Below are positions 28,830-36,651 of a stretch of DNA of 64,000 bases, piece after piece. A program made the position numbers and the translations under genes. This DNA comes from CBDCNH01 sp965219015. Its GTDB lineage: Bacteria; Pseudomonadota; Alphaproteobacteria; Rhodobacterales; Rhodobacteraceae. The notes under the pieces are model-generated. The model saw only the letters and a program-made list of their open reading frames with translations, ran no database searches and was not told where the DNA came from. The first letter of the stretch is position 1; every line of letters begins with the position of its first letter. The stretch is taken from positions 248,001 to 312,000 of the forward strand of contig CBDCNH010000005.1 of the NCBI GenBank assembly GCA_965219015.1, in the 5' to 3' direction.

Positions 28830-29534
28830 CTAGGCGCGCTTGCCGAACAGCACCTGTTGCGCCTTCTTGTCGTCCTGCAGGTTCGAGCGGCGGTCCTCCG
28901 CGACCGCCTTGCCCGCGATGAACCCCGGACGGGCGGCCAGCGCGTCGAGCCAGCGCGCGAAGTTCGGCTTGTCGTCGAGCGTCTGCTCCTGACCCTTCCA
29001 GTTCTGCGCCCAGGGCCAGATCGCCATGTCGGCAATGGAGAGAAAATCTCCCGCGACGTGGCTCGCTTCCCCGAGCCGGCGGTCGAGCACGCCGTAGAGG
29101 CGGGCCACTTCGTTCCGATAGCGGTCCTTGGCATAGGGCAGGTCGTTCGGCGGCTCCATCGCGGGCGCGTAGCGCAGGAAGTGATGCGCCTGGCCCGCCA
29201 TCGGGCCGACGCCGCCCATCTGCCACATCAGCCACTGCTCGACCGCCGCCTGCTCCCTCGCGTTCGACCCCGCGAACTTGCCGGACTTTCGGGCGAGGTA
29301 CAGGAGGATCGCGCCCGACTCGAAGATCGAGATCGGCGCGCCGTCCGGGCCGTCGGGATCGGTGATCGCGGGCATCCGGTTGTTGGGCGCGATTTGCAGG
29401 AAATCCGGCTCGAACTGCTCCCCCGCGCCGATGTTGACGAGATGCACCTCGTAGGGGAGCCCCATCTCCTCGAGCGCGATGCTGACCTTCCAGCCGTTCG
29501 GGGTCGGCCAATAATAGAGGTCGATCGGTGCCAT
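28830..29534 (-). CDS. glutathione S-transferase family protein (YfcG/Nu-class-like)
   Basis: The 234-residue protein has the thioredoxin-fold N-domain with MAPIDLYYWPTPNGWKVSIALEE (residues 1-23) and FESGAILLYLA (near 77), then the helical C-domain with WLMWQMGGVGPMAGQAHHFLRYAP. The TPNGWK motif places it with YfcG/YghU disulfide-bond reductases that use two glutathiones rather than a catalytic serine or tyrosine. AGGAG precedes the ATG by six bases. It stands alone, convergent with yciB. Confidence 0.9.
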   Translation of the reverse strand: MAPIDLYYWPTPNGWKVSIALEEMGLPYEVHLVNIGAGEQFEPDFLQIAPNNRMPAITDPDGPDGAPISIFESGAILLYLARKSGKFAGSNAREQAAVEQWLMWQMGGVGPMAGQAHHFLRYAPAMEPPNDLPYAKDRYRNEVARLYGVLDRRLGEASHVAGDFLSIADMAIWPWAQNWKGQEQTLDDKPNFARWLDALAARPGFIAGKAVAEDRRSNLQDDKKAQQVLFGKRA

Positions 29535-29560
29535 GCGCGTCTCCTGTAAGTGACCCGGCG

Positions 29561-30478
29561 CTACGATGCCGCGTTTTGCGCCGGAGGCAAGGGAAGCTCG
29601 AGCCAGGATCTCGCACGCCGCCGTGAGGTCTGCCGTGAAGTCTGCCGTGAGGTCTGCGGCAGCGCGGCGCGAATCCGCTCGAGGTCGAGGTCGTCGAGAA
29701 ACGCGCGGTAAAGGCCGAAGAGACCCGGACGGATGTAGCCGCTCCAGTGGCACACGCGCCGTTCCGGCGGGGCGACAGGATGGCCGAGCCGCAGCAGCGC
29801 CGCGCGCACGGGGCCGTCGTCGACCGGAAGGTCGAGCCAGCGCGGGCCGAGGGCGGCGCCCGCGCCGAGCGCACGGTCGCCGCGCCGGGGTGGAGCGATG
29901 CAGGTTTCCAGGAGCCGGTCGAAGGGAATGTTGGAGCGCGCCGTGACGTTGAGGATTTCGACCGAATTGCCTGCAGGCGAGGCCATCGACGCCTCCGCGA
30001 CCGAGATGTATTCGGCGCCGGCGATCAGCACGGCGCGACCGATGGCGCCCGCATCGAGGCACGGTAGTGCCGCAAGGACCACGCGCGCCCCGAGGCTGTG
30101 CGCCACGACGTCGACCGCCTGGCCCGGCCGTTGCAGCCGGATCCGCCCAACGAGCGCCGCCAGCGACGCCCCGGCCCGCGCGGCTTCGGCATGGGCGGTC
30201 CAGATGCTGCCGCGCCCATGCCATCCGAAGGCGATGCCGAGGCGGTCGTCGGCCCGGACCCCGAGCCGGTCGGGCCACGACACGGCCTTCCAGCAATCGG
30301 GATCGGGATCGAACGAGAGGATGTGGCGGTGCGGGTCGTTGGCCGCGTCGAACGGCGAGAACCGGTATCCGTGGATCATCACGACGATGCGCCCGGCCTG
30401 CGGCAGGCTCGCCAGAGCCACGTCCATCGCCGGGTCGTCCATCGCGTCGGCGCCGACATCCACCCTGACCAATGGCAT
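29561..30478 (-). CDS. alpha/beta hydrolase, DUF900-like
   Basis: The 305-residue protein has the oxyanion region VVMIHGYRFSP, then a nucleophile elbow AHSLGA in VDVVAHSLGARVVLAAL. The long tail after residue 250 contains WSGYIRPGLFGLYRAFLDD and a QTSR triplet repeat near the C-terminus, before LELPLPPAQNAAS. No secretion signal is seen. Substrate unknown. The ATG at 30478 (MPLVRVDVGADAMDD) is the first start with plausible family similarity. It is divergent from metZ, 148 bases away. Confidence 0.75.
   Translation of the reverse strand: MPLVRVDVGADAMDDPAMDVALASLPQAGRIVVMIHGYRFSPFDAANDPHRHILSFDPDPDCWKAVSWPDRLGVRADDRLGIAFGWHGRGSIWTAHAEAARAGASLAALVGRIRLQRPGQAVDVVAHSLGARVVLAALPCLDAGAIGRAVLIAGAEYISVAEASMASPAGNSVEILNVTARSNIPFDRLLETCIAPPRRGDRALGAGAALGPRWLDLPVDDGPVRAALLRLGHPVAPPERRVCHWSGYIRPGLFGLYRAFLDDLDLERIRAALPQTSRQTSRQTSRRRARSWLELPLPPAQNAAS
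29620..29655 (+). repeat. 12-base tandem repeat inside the alpha/beta hydrolase gene
   Basis: Three copies of GCCGTGA(G/A)GTCT in a row, coding for Gln-Thr-Ser-Arg repeats in the C-terminal tail of the hydrolase. It is in frame and therefore tolerated. Confidence 0.9.
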
Positions 30479-30626
30479 GGTCCTGCCCCGCAACATCTTG
30501 TGGGGGACCGTTAGCCTCGCCCTACGACAGCCTGATGTAACCGGCATCACAGCTTGATGACGTTGCCGACTGGCCGCATTGACCGTCGTGCCCACCGCCT
30601 TTAGACGCCGCGAAGGAGGCCCGCCC

Positions 30627-31832
30627 ATGCACGACGACCTGTCCCCGCCTGAGCGCGGCCGCGCCCGGCGCACCCAGCTCGTCCATGCCGGCAGCCGCAG
30701 GAGCCGCTACGGCGAGGTCGCCGAGGCGATCTATCTTACGCAGGGGTTCGTCTACGACAGCGCCGCGGCCGCCGAGGCACGCTTCCTCAAGTCGGGCGAG
30801 GACGAGTTCATCTACGCCCGCTACGGCAACCCGACCGTCCGCATGTTCGAGGAGCGCATCGCCGCGGTCGAGGGCACCGAGGACGCCTTCGCCACCGCGA
30901 GCGGCATGGCCGCCGTCAGCGGCGCGCTGACCGCGATGCTGCGCGCCGGCGATCACGTCGTCTCGGCGCGTGCGCTCTTCGGCTCCTGCCTCTACATCCT
31001 CGAAGAGGTGCTCACGCGCTACGGCGTCGAGGTCACGTTCGTGGACGGACTCGACCTCGAGGCCTGGGCCGACGCGATCCGCCCCGACACGAAGGCCGTG
31101 TTCTTCGAGAGCATCTCCAATCCCACGCTCGAGATCATCGACATCGCCGCGGTGGCCCGCATCGCGCACGGCGTGGGCGCGACCGTCATCGTCGACAACG
31201 TGTTCGCCACGCCGATCTTTTCGCGCGCCGTCGAGCTCGGGGCCGACGTGGTCGTCTACTCCGCGACCAAGCACATCGACGGGCAGGGCAGGGCGCTCGG
31301 CGGCGTGATCTGCGGCACCCGCGACTACGTGCGAAAGGTCGCCGAGCCCTACCTCAAGCACACCGGTGGCTCGATGAGCCCGTTCACCGCCTGGATCATG
31401 CTCAACGGCCTGCAGACGCTCGATCTCCGCGTGCGCGCGCAGGCCGCATCGGCGGAGCGCATCGCCGCCGCGCTGGAGGGACATCCGCGCCTGAGCCGCG
31501 TGCTCTTTCCATATCTTGCGAGCCATCCCCAGCACGCGCTCGCCCGCGCGCAGATGGAGGCCGGCGGCACCGTTCTCGCGATCGACCTCAAGGGCGGCCA
31601 GCCGGCCGCCTTCGCCATGCTCGACGCGCTCGAGATCTTCCTCATCTCGAACAACCTCGGCGACGCGAAGAGCATCGTCACCCACCCCGCGACGACGACG
31701 CACCAGCGTCTGCCCGCTTCCCAGAAAGCGGTCCTCGGCATCACGCCGGGCCTGGTCCGCATCAGCGTCGGCCTCGAGGATCCGGGCGATCTCTTGGCGG
31801 ACCTGTCGAACGCGCTCGATCAGGTCGACTGA
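30627..31832 (+). CDS. metZ: O-succinylhomoserine sulfhydrylase
   Basis: PLP enzyme that makes homocysteine from O-succinylhomoserine and sulfide, the direct-sulfhydrylation route to methionine. The 401-residue Cys/Met metabolism enzyme has the PLP lysine Lys215 in SATKHIDGQGRALGG and TTTHQRLP near the C-terminus. The ATG at 30627 has GGAGG upstream. The sulfide it consumes comes from the Sat/APS-kinase pathway encoded at 22-24 kb. Its stop overlaps the trkH start by one base. Confidence 0.93.
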   Translation: MHDDLSPPERGRARRTQLVHAGSRRSRYGEVAEAIYLTQGFVYDSAAAAEARFLKSGEDEFIYARYGNPTVRMFEERIAAVEGTEDAFATASGMAAVSGALTAMLRAGDHVVSARALFGSCLYILEEVLTRYGVEVTFVDGLDLEAWADAIRPDTKAVFFESISNPTLEIIDIAAVARIAHGVGATVIVDNVFATPIFSRAVELGADVVVYSATKHIDGQGRALGGVICGTRDYVRKVAEPYLKHTGGSMSPFTAWIMLNGLQTLDLRVRAQAASAERIAAALEGHPRLSRVLFPYLASHPQHALARAQMEAGGTVLAIDLKGGQPAAFAMLDALEIFLISNNLGDAKSIVTHPATTTHQRLPASQKAVLGITPGLVRISVGLEDPGDLLADLSNALDQVD

Positions 31833-33337
31833 TGCTGCGCCCGCGCGCCGCGACGACGGCCGTCGCCGCTCCCGTCCGGGCCCGCGGAAGGCTGGACATC
31901 CGCCCCGTCGGCTACGTCATCGGCCTCGTCGTTGCGGTGATGGGCGCGCTGATGCTCGTGCCCATGACGGTCGATTTCGTCGCCGGCAACGCCAACTGGA
32001 CGGCGCTCCTCGAGTCCGCCATCATCACGGTCGCGGCGGGAGGGCTCACCGCCATCGGCTGCGCCAACGGCATCGGTCGCGGCCTGACGCTGCAGCAATC
32101 GTTCCTCCTCACCTCCGGCATCTGGCTCATCGCGCCGCTCTTCGGTGCGCTCCCGCTGATGCTCGGCGCGCCCTACGCGGGCTTCACCGACGCCTACTTC
32201 GAGGCCGTCTCCGGCATCACGACGACGGGCGCCACCGTCTTCACCGGTCTCGACGGCGAGCCGCCGGGGATGATCCTGTGGCGCAGCACGCTGCAATGGC
32301 TGGGCGGGCTCGGCATCGTGATCGTGGCGATGATCTTCCTGCCGGTGATGAAGGTGGGCGGGATGCAATTCTTCCGCACCGAGGGCTTCGACACGCTGGG
32401 CAAGATCCTGCCGCGCGCGCTCGACATCGCGAAGAGCCTGCTGTGGTTCTACATCCTGCTGACACTCGCGTGCATCATCGGCTACGCAGCCTTCGGGATG
32501 ACGCTCTTCGAGGCGGTCGTGCATGCGTTCTCGACCGTCTCGACCGGCGGGTTCTCCTCGTCGGACGCCTCGTTCGGCAAGTTCCTCGGGCCGCTCGAGT
32601 GGGTGGCGACGTTCTTCATGTTCATCTCGAGCGTCCCCTACATCCGCTTCGTGCAGGCGCTGCGCGGATCGTTCACGCCGCTCTGGCGCGATCCGCAGAC
32701 CCGGGCCTACGTGAGGTACCTCTTCTACGCCAACGCCGCGATCGTGGCGTGGCGCGCAGGCGGTGGGGAAGTCGGAATCGTCCAGAACGTCCGCGAGGCG
32801 CTCTTCAACACGATCTCGGTCATGTCCGGCACCGGGTTCAGCAGCGCCAGCGTCGCGGCCTGGGGGGCGTTTCCGCTGATCGTCGTGTTCATGCTCGGCT
32901 TCATCGGCGGCTGCACCGGCTCGAGTTCGGGCGGCTGCAGCGTGTTCCGGTTCCAGCTCCTCTTCGAGGCGATCCGCACCCAGATCCAGGCCATCCACTC
33001 GCCGCAGCGCGTGGTCCAGGTGCATTACGCCGACCGGCTGGTCGACGACGACGTGCTCTATCCCGTCGTCGCGTTCTTCTCGCTCTACTTCTGCGTCGCG
33101 CTGCTCTCCGCGGTGCTCATCGGCATGAGCGGGCTCGACGCGGAGTCCGCCGTGCTCGCCTCGTGGACGTCGATCGGCAACATCGGCGCCGCGTTCGGAC
33201 CCGCCACCTTGCAGACGGGGACGATGATCGCGTTCCCCGATCTCGCGAAGTGGGTCATGCTGATCGAGATGCTGCTCGGTCGGCTCGGGCTCTTCTCGCT
33301 CTTCGTGCTGCTGATGCCGCGGTTCTGGCGCGGCTGA
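31832..33337 (+). CDS. trkH: TrkH-type potassium uptake channel subunit
   Basis: The 501-residue membrane protein has four channel repeats; visible selectivity-loop regions are SGITTTGATVF, FSTVSTGGFSS, SVMSGTGFSSA and WTSIGNIGAAFG. It imports K+ together with cytosolic TrkA, whose gene is not here. The ATG overlaps the metZ stop (TGATG), so K+ uptake and methionine synthesis genes are co-transcribed, which has no obvious metabolic reason. Its stop abuts that of the convergent pseudo-protease gene. Confidence 0.93.
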   Translation: MLRPRAATTAVAAPVRARGRLDIRPVGYVIGLVVAVMGALMLVPMTVDFVAGNANWTALLESAIITVAAGGLTAIGCANGIGRGLTLQQSFLLTSGIWLIAPLFGALPLMLGAPYAGFTDAYFEAVSGITTTGATVFTGLDGEPPGMILWRSTLQWLGGLGIVIVAMIFLPVMKVGGMQFFRTEGFDTLGKILPRALDIAKSLLWFYILLTLACIIGYAAFGMTLFEAVVHAFSTVSTGGFSSSDASFGKFLGPLEWVATFFMFISSVPYIRFVQALRGSFTPLWRDPQTRAYVRYLFYANAAIVAWRAGGGEVGIVQNVREALFNTISVMSGTGFSSASVAAWGAFPLIVVFMLGFIGGCTGSSSGGCSVFRFQLLFEAIRTQIQAIHSPQRVVQVHYADRLVDDDVLYPVVAFFSLYFCVALLSAVLIGMSGLDAESAVLASWTSIGNIGAAFGPATLQTGTMIAFPDLAKWVMLIEMLLGRLGLFSLFVLLMPRFWRG

Positions 33338-35110
33338 TCACTCCCAGCACGACACCAGCACGGTCATCGCGGAGGCACGGCGCGACAGATCCTCCGGCGC
33401 CAGCGTGCCAGAGCTTTCCGGCGGGACGCCATCCGCCGGGACGATCGTGATGCCGGCGGAGGCCAGAGCCGTGCGTATCGCAGTCGCGTCGGCCGCGAGC
33501 GCCACGCTCGCCGGCAGCTGGCGCGCGCCATCCTCGCGCGGCAGGAGCATCCCGATCACGGCACCACGGTCGTCGAGCACCGGACCGCCGGTGTCGCCCG
33601 GCAGAGCCTCCAGCGACAGCCGCTGCACGTCCGTCTCGCCGGCGAGCCCGGTGAGGTCGCTGAGCGTGCCGAAGGTCACGGCGGGCTCGGGAAGCGCGCC
33701 ACCGTAGGAATACCCGGCAACCGCCACCTCGGCGCCGATCGGAGGCACAGCGGTGCCGAATACGGCGGTCCCCGGAGGCGCGAGCTCCGTCGCCGGTGCC
33801 AGAACCGCGACGCCGCGCCCGGTGTCGGCGAGCTCGATGCGCGCGTCGGTCTCGCCGTCGAGCGTGATGCGGCCGCAGGCCCCGAGCGGCGCCGCCGCGG
33901 TGAGCACCCGACCGGACCCGTCCACGTAGAACCCCGAGAGCGTCGCCTTGGGCGCGCGGATCCTCAGCCCCGCGAGAAGCCCCTCGCGCTCGGCGGCGGA
34001 CGGCGGAACCGTGCCCGGATCGAGCATGAGCCCCGGGATCGGCCGAAAGCTCGCCTTCATCGCGTCGAGCACGCGGGGCATGGTGTCCGCCTTTGCCGGA
34101 TCCCAGACCAGCGTGAAGCCTTTCACCGCGCCGTCCGCGACCGCCGCATAGGTGTAGGAGGCGCGCGTGGCGCTGGCGCCGGACAGCACGAACGACGTGC
34201 GGTCGAGGTGCCGGTCGCCCGCTGCCGGCACGATCTCGAGCGTCTGCATCACGTCGTAGAGCCCCGCGAGCGTGGCGGCATCGCCCGCTTCGCTGATCAG
34301 GAGCACGCGCACGCCGCTGCCGTCCTTCGCCTCGTAGTGCGCGAAGGGCGGCTCGTAGCGATCGAAGGCCACCAGCGCGGTCGGCAGGTCGATCGCGATC
34401 CCCGCCGCCTCGTCCCGGACGGTCGACAGCCCGAGGCGGGCGAGATCGGCGCGGTAGGCGGCGACGAGCGTGGCGCGCTGACCCGTCGTGAGCACACCCG
34501 TCGGCGTCAGCCCCTGCGACTGCTGCCAGGACGCCATCGCGGTCCGCGTACCCGGCCCGATGGCGCCGTCGACCGTGCCGGAGTAGTCGCCGGTCCAGAG
34601 CATTGCCGTCTGGAGGAGCTCGCGCGCCTCCCGGTCAAGGCCGCTCTCGGAGCGACGCGCCTCGGTCGGCGTCTCGTCGGGGAGCCCGGCCGTCGCGTCG
34701 GGCGTCGGTTCGGAAGCGACCGGAGCCGGCGCGTCCGCGGCAAGGCGTCTGGCCAGATCCTCGACCGACCGCTGCGGTGCGCCCACCGGCCAGAAGCGCT
34801 GACGGAAGTTCCGCCCGTCGGCCACGTAGCTGTCGCCCGGTACACGCCCGGACGCGCGAAGGTCTTCGAGCCGGAAGTTCACGTCGGCGGCCGGGAACGG
34901 TCCGAGCACGATGGCGTACCAGCCCGACGCAAGCTGATAGCCCGACACGTCGGCGAAGCTCCCCCCATAGGAGCGCGCCCGCGCCTCGGCGTCACGCAGG
35001 TTCGGCTGCGCCTCGACTTGCACCCACGCCACATCTTGCGCCACAGCGACGGATCCGATCCCCCAAAGACCAAGCACGATCGCAACAATCATCCTCATCA
35101 TCTGCTTCAC
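33338..35110 (-). CDS. exported SPOR/peptidoglycan-binding protein with degenerate trypsin-like domain
   Basis: The 590-residue protein has an N-terminal signal peptide (MKQMMRMIVAIVLGLWGIGSVAVAQ), a SPOR-like segment (YGGSFADVSGYQLASGWYAI), a PG_binding_1 domain (TAMLWTGDYSGTVDGAIGPGT) and a C-terminal trypsin-like fold. The active-site pattern is lost: the GDSGGP motif reads GDTGGP (505-510), the histidine motif (TAAHC or TNAHV) reads VLTAAAPLG, and the aspartate segment (DLALL) reads GVAVL. It is therefore probably a non-catalytic cell wall protein. The GTG at 35110 has GGAG five bases upstream. Homologues in the group are annotated as serine proteases. Confidence 0.82.
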   Translation of the reverse strand: MKQMMRMIVAIVLGLWGIGSVAVAQDVAWVQVEAQPNLRDAEARARSYGGSFADVSGYQLASGWYAIVLGPFPAADVNFRLEDLRASGRVPGDSYVADGRNFRQRFWPVGAPQRSVEDLARRLAADAPAPVASEPTPDATAGLPDETPTEARRSESGLDREARELLQTAMLWTGDYSGTVDGAIGPGTRTAMASWQQSQGLTPTGVLTTGQRATLVAAYRADLARLGLSTVRDEAAGIAIDLPTALVAFDRYEPPFAHYEAKDGSGVRVLLISEAGDAATLAGLYDVMQTLEIVPAAGDRHLDRTSFVLSGASATRASYTYAAVADGAVKGFTLVWDPAKADTMPRVLDAMKASFRPIPGLMLDPGTVPPSAAEREGLLAGLRIRAPKATLSGFYVDGSGRVLTAAAPLGACGRITLDGETDARIELADTGRGVAVLAPATELAPPGTAVFGTAVPPIGAEVAVAGYSYGGALPEPAVTFGTLSDLTGLAGETDVQRLSLEALPGDTGGPVLDDRGAVIGMLLPREDGARQLPASVALAADATAIRTALASAGITIVPADGVPPESSGTLAPEDLSRRASAMTVLVSCWE

Positions 35111-35281
35111 GTCCACTCCGCCTTTCGTGCTCCGCGTGTGGGCGAGCCTACCAGCCGGGGGTTCCGGCGCATCCGCAATCTGCCCCCGCGCGCGCTGCAA
35201 GCGTCCGAGTGTGGCCACGGTGCCCGCGCTTGCCTAACGCGGCCCCGGTCCCTATCACGGCGCGACCGTCCGCGAGCCCCG

Positions 35282-36181
35282 ATGACCGACCAAGCCCCCC
35301 GATCCTTTCAGGACGTCATCCTGCGGCTTCAGGCGTACTGGGCGGCGCAAGGCTGCGCGATCCTGCAGCCTTACGACATGGAGGTCGGCGCAGGGACGTT
35401 CCACCCGGCGACGACGCTGCGCGCGCTCGGGCCGAAGCCCTGGGCCGCCGCCTACGTGCAGGCCTCGCGCCGCCCCGCGGACGGGCGCTACGGCGAGAAC
35501 CCGAACCGGCTGCAGCACTACTACCAGTTCCAGGTCATCATCAAACCCTCGCCGCCCGACCTGCAGGCGCTCTACCTCGGCAGCCTCGCGGCCATCGGCA
35601 TCGACATGGGCCTGCACGACATCCGCTTCGTCGAGGACGACTGGGAAAGCCCGACGCTCGGCGCGTCCGGGCTCGGCTGGGAAGTCTGGTGCGACGGCAT
35701 GGAGGTGAGCCAGTTCACCTATTTCCAGCGCGTCGGCGGGCATGACTGCCATCCGGTGCCGGGCGAGCTGACCTACGGGCTCGAGCGGCTCGCGATGTAC
35801 GTGCTCGGCGTCGATCACGTGATGGCCATGCCGTTCAACGATCCCGCGGCGCCGATCCCGCTCAGCTACGGCGACGTGTTCCGCGACGCCGAGCGCCAGT
35901 ACAGCCGCTGGAACTTCGACATCGCCGATACCGCGATGCTGCTGCGGCACTTCGAGGACGCCGAGGCGGAATGTGCGCGCATCCTCGCTGCACCCGAGGC
36001 GGACGCTGCCGGACGCGCGATCACGATGGTGCAGCCGGCCTACGATCAGTGCATCAAGGCGTCGCATCTCTTCAACGTGCTCGACGCCCGCGGCGTCATC
36101 TCCGCGACCGTGCGACAAGCCTACATCGGCCGCGTACGGAGCCTCGCGAAAGCCTGCGCGGATGCCTGGATCGCGGCGTGA
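35282..36181 (+). CDS. glyQ: glycyl-tRNA synthetase alpha subunit
   Basis: Class II synthetase subunit that activates glycine. The 299-residue protein has the signature QGCAILQPYDMEVGAGTFHPAT and YYQFQVIIKPSP, and the catalytic-domain ELTYGLERLAMY. The ATG at 35282 gives the expected N-terminus. It is separated from glyS by the DUF6446 gene, with which it overlaps by four bases (GTGA). Confidence 0.97.
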   Translation: MTDQAPRSFQDVILRLQAYWAAQGCAILQPYDMEVGAGTFHPATTLRALGPKPWAAAYVQASRRPADGRYGENPNRLQHYYQFQVIIKPSPPDLQALYLGSLAAIGIDMGLHDIRFVEDDWESPTLGASGLGWEVWCDGMEVSQFTYFQRVGGHDCHPVPGELTYGLERLAMYVLGVDHVMAMPFNDPAAPIPLSYGDVFRDAERQYSRWNFDIADTAMLLRHFEDAEAECARILAAPEADAAGRAITMVQPAYDQCIKASHLFNVLDARGVISATVRQAYIGRVRSLAKACADAWIAA

Positions 36182-36648
36182 GCGGCCGGCTCGTCGCTTT
36201 GGCGCTCATCGTGCCCGCGCTTCTGATCGGCGCCGCGATCTGGTACTTGCAGGTCTATGCATACTACAGCCCCGTGACGCTCGCCGATGCGCCGGTCACT
36301 CTGGTGCCGTTGGGCAAGCAGACGCCGGAGCGCATCGTCGCGGAGAACTTCGAGGCCATCGATGCCGCAAGCTCGCCACTGCGGTTTCGCAGCTGCTTCA
36401 CGACTCCGCTGTCGCTCGGGCTCCTGACCGAGACGTACCGCGTCGTCGGGCGTCCGACGCCGCTGGTGGCGCCGGGCTGGTTCACGTGCTTCGATGCCGG
36501 CGCCATCGGGGCCGCGCTCGACACCGGCGAGGCCATCGCATTTCTCTCCGAGGCAAACCTCGCGCCGGGCGTCGACCGCGTGATCGCGGTATTCCCCGAC
36601 GGCCGCGCCTACGGCTGGAACGAGCTCAACGGAAGCCTCGAAGAGTGA
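36178..36648 (+). CDS. DUF6446 family membrane-anchored protein
   Basis: A 156-residue protein with one N-terminal transmembrane segment (LVALALIVPALLIGAAIWYL) and a soluble domain with RSCFTTPLSLGLLTE and a paired cysteine region (GWFTCFDAGAIG). The topology predicts a periplasmic domain. The function is unknown, but the gene lies between glyQ and glyS in Rhodobacteraceae genomes. The GTG start overlaps the glyQ stop; the gap to glyS is three bases. Confidence 0.82.
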   Translation: MSGRLVALALIVPALLIGAAIWYLQVYAYYSPVTLADAPVTLVPLGKQTPERIVAENFEAIDAASSPLRFRSCFTTPLSLGLLTETYRVVGRPTPLVAPGWFTCFDAGAIGAALDTGEAIAFLSEANLAPGVDRVIAVFPDGRAYGWNELNGSLEE

Positions 36649-36651
36649 CCG

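Noticed and set aside
28776..28830. The tandem repeat as a CRISPR array.
   Set aside because: Units are 14 bases and directly adjacent without spacers, and no cas gene is near.
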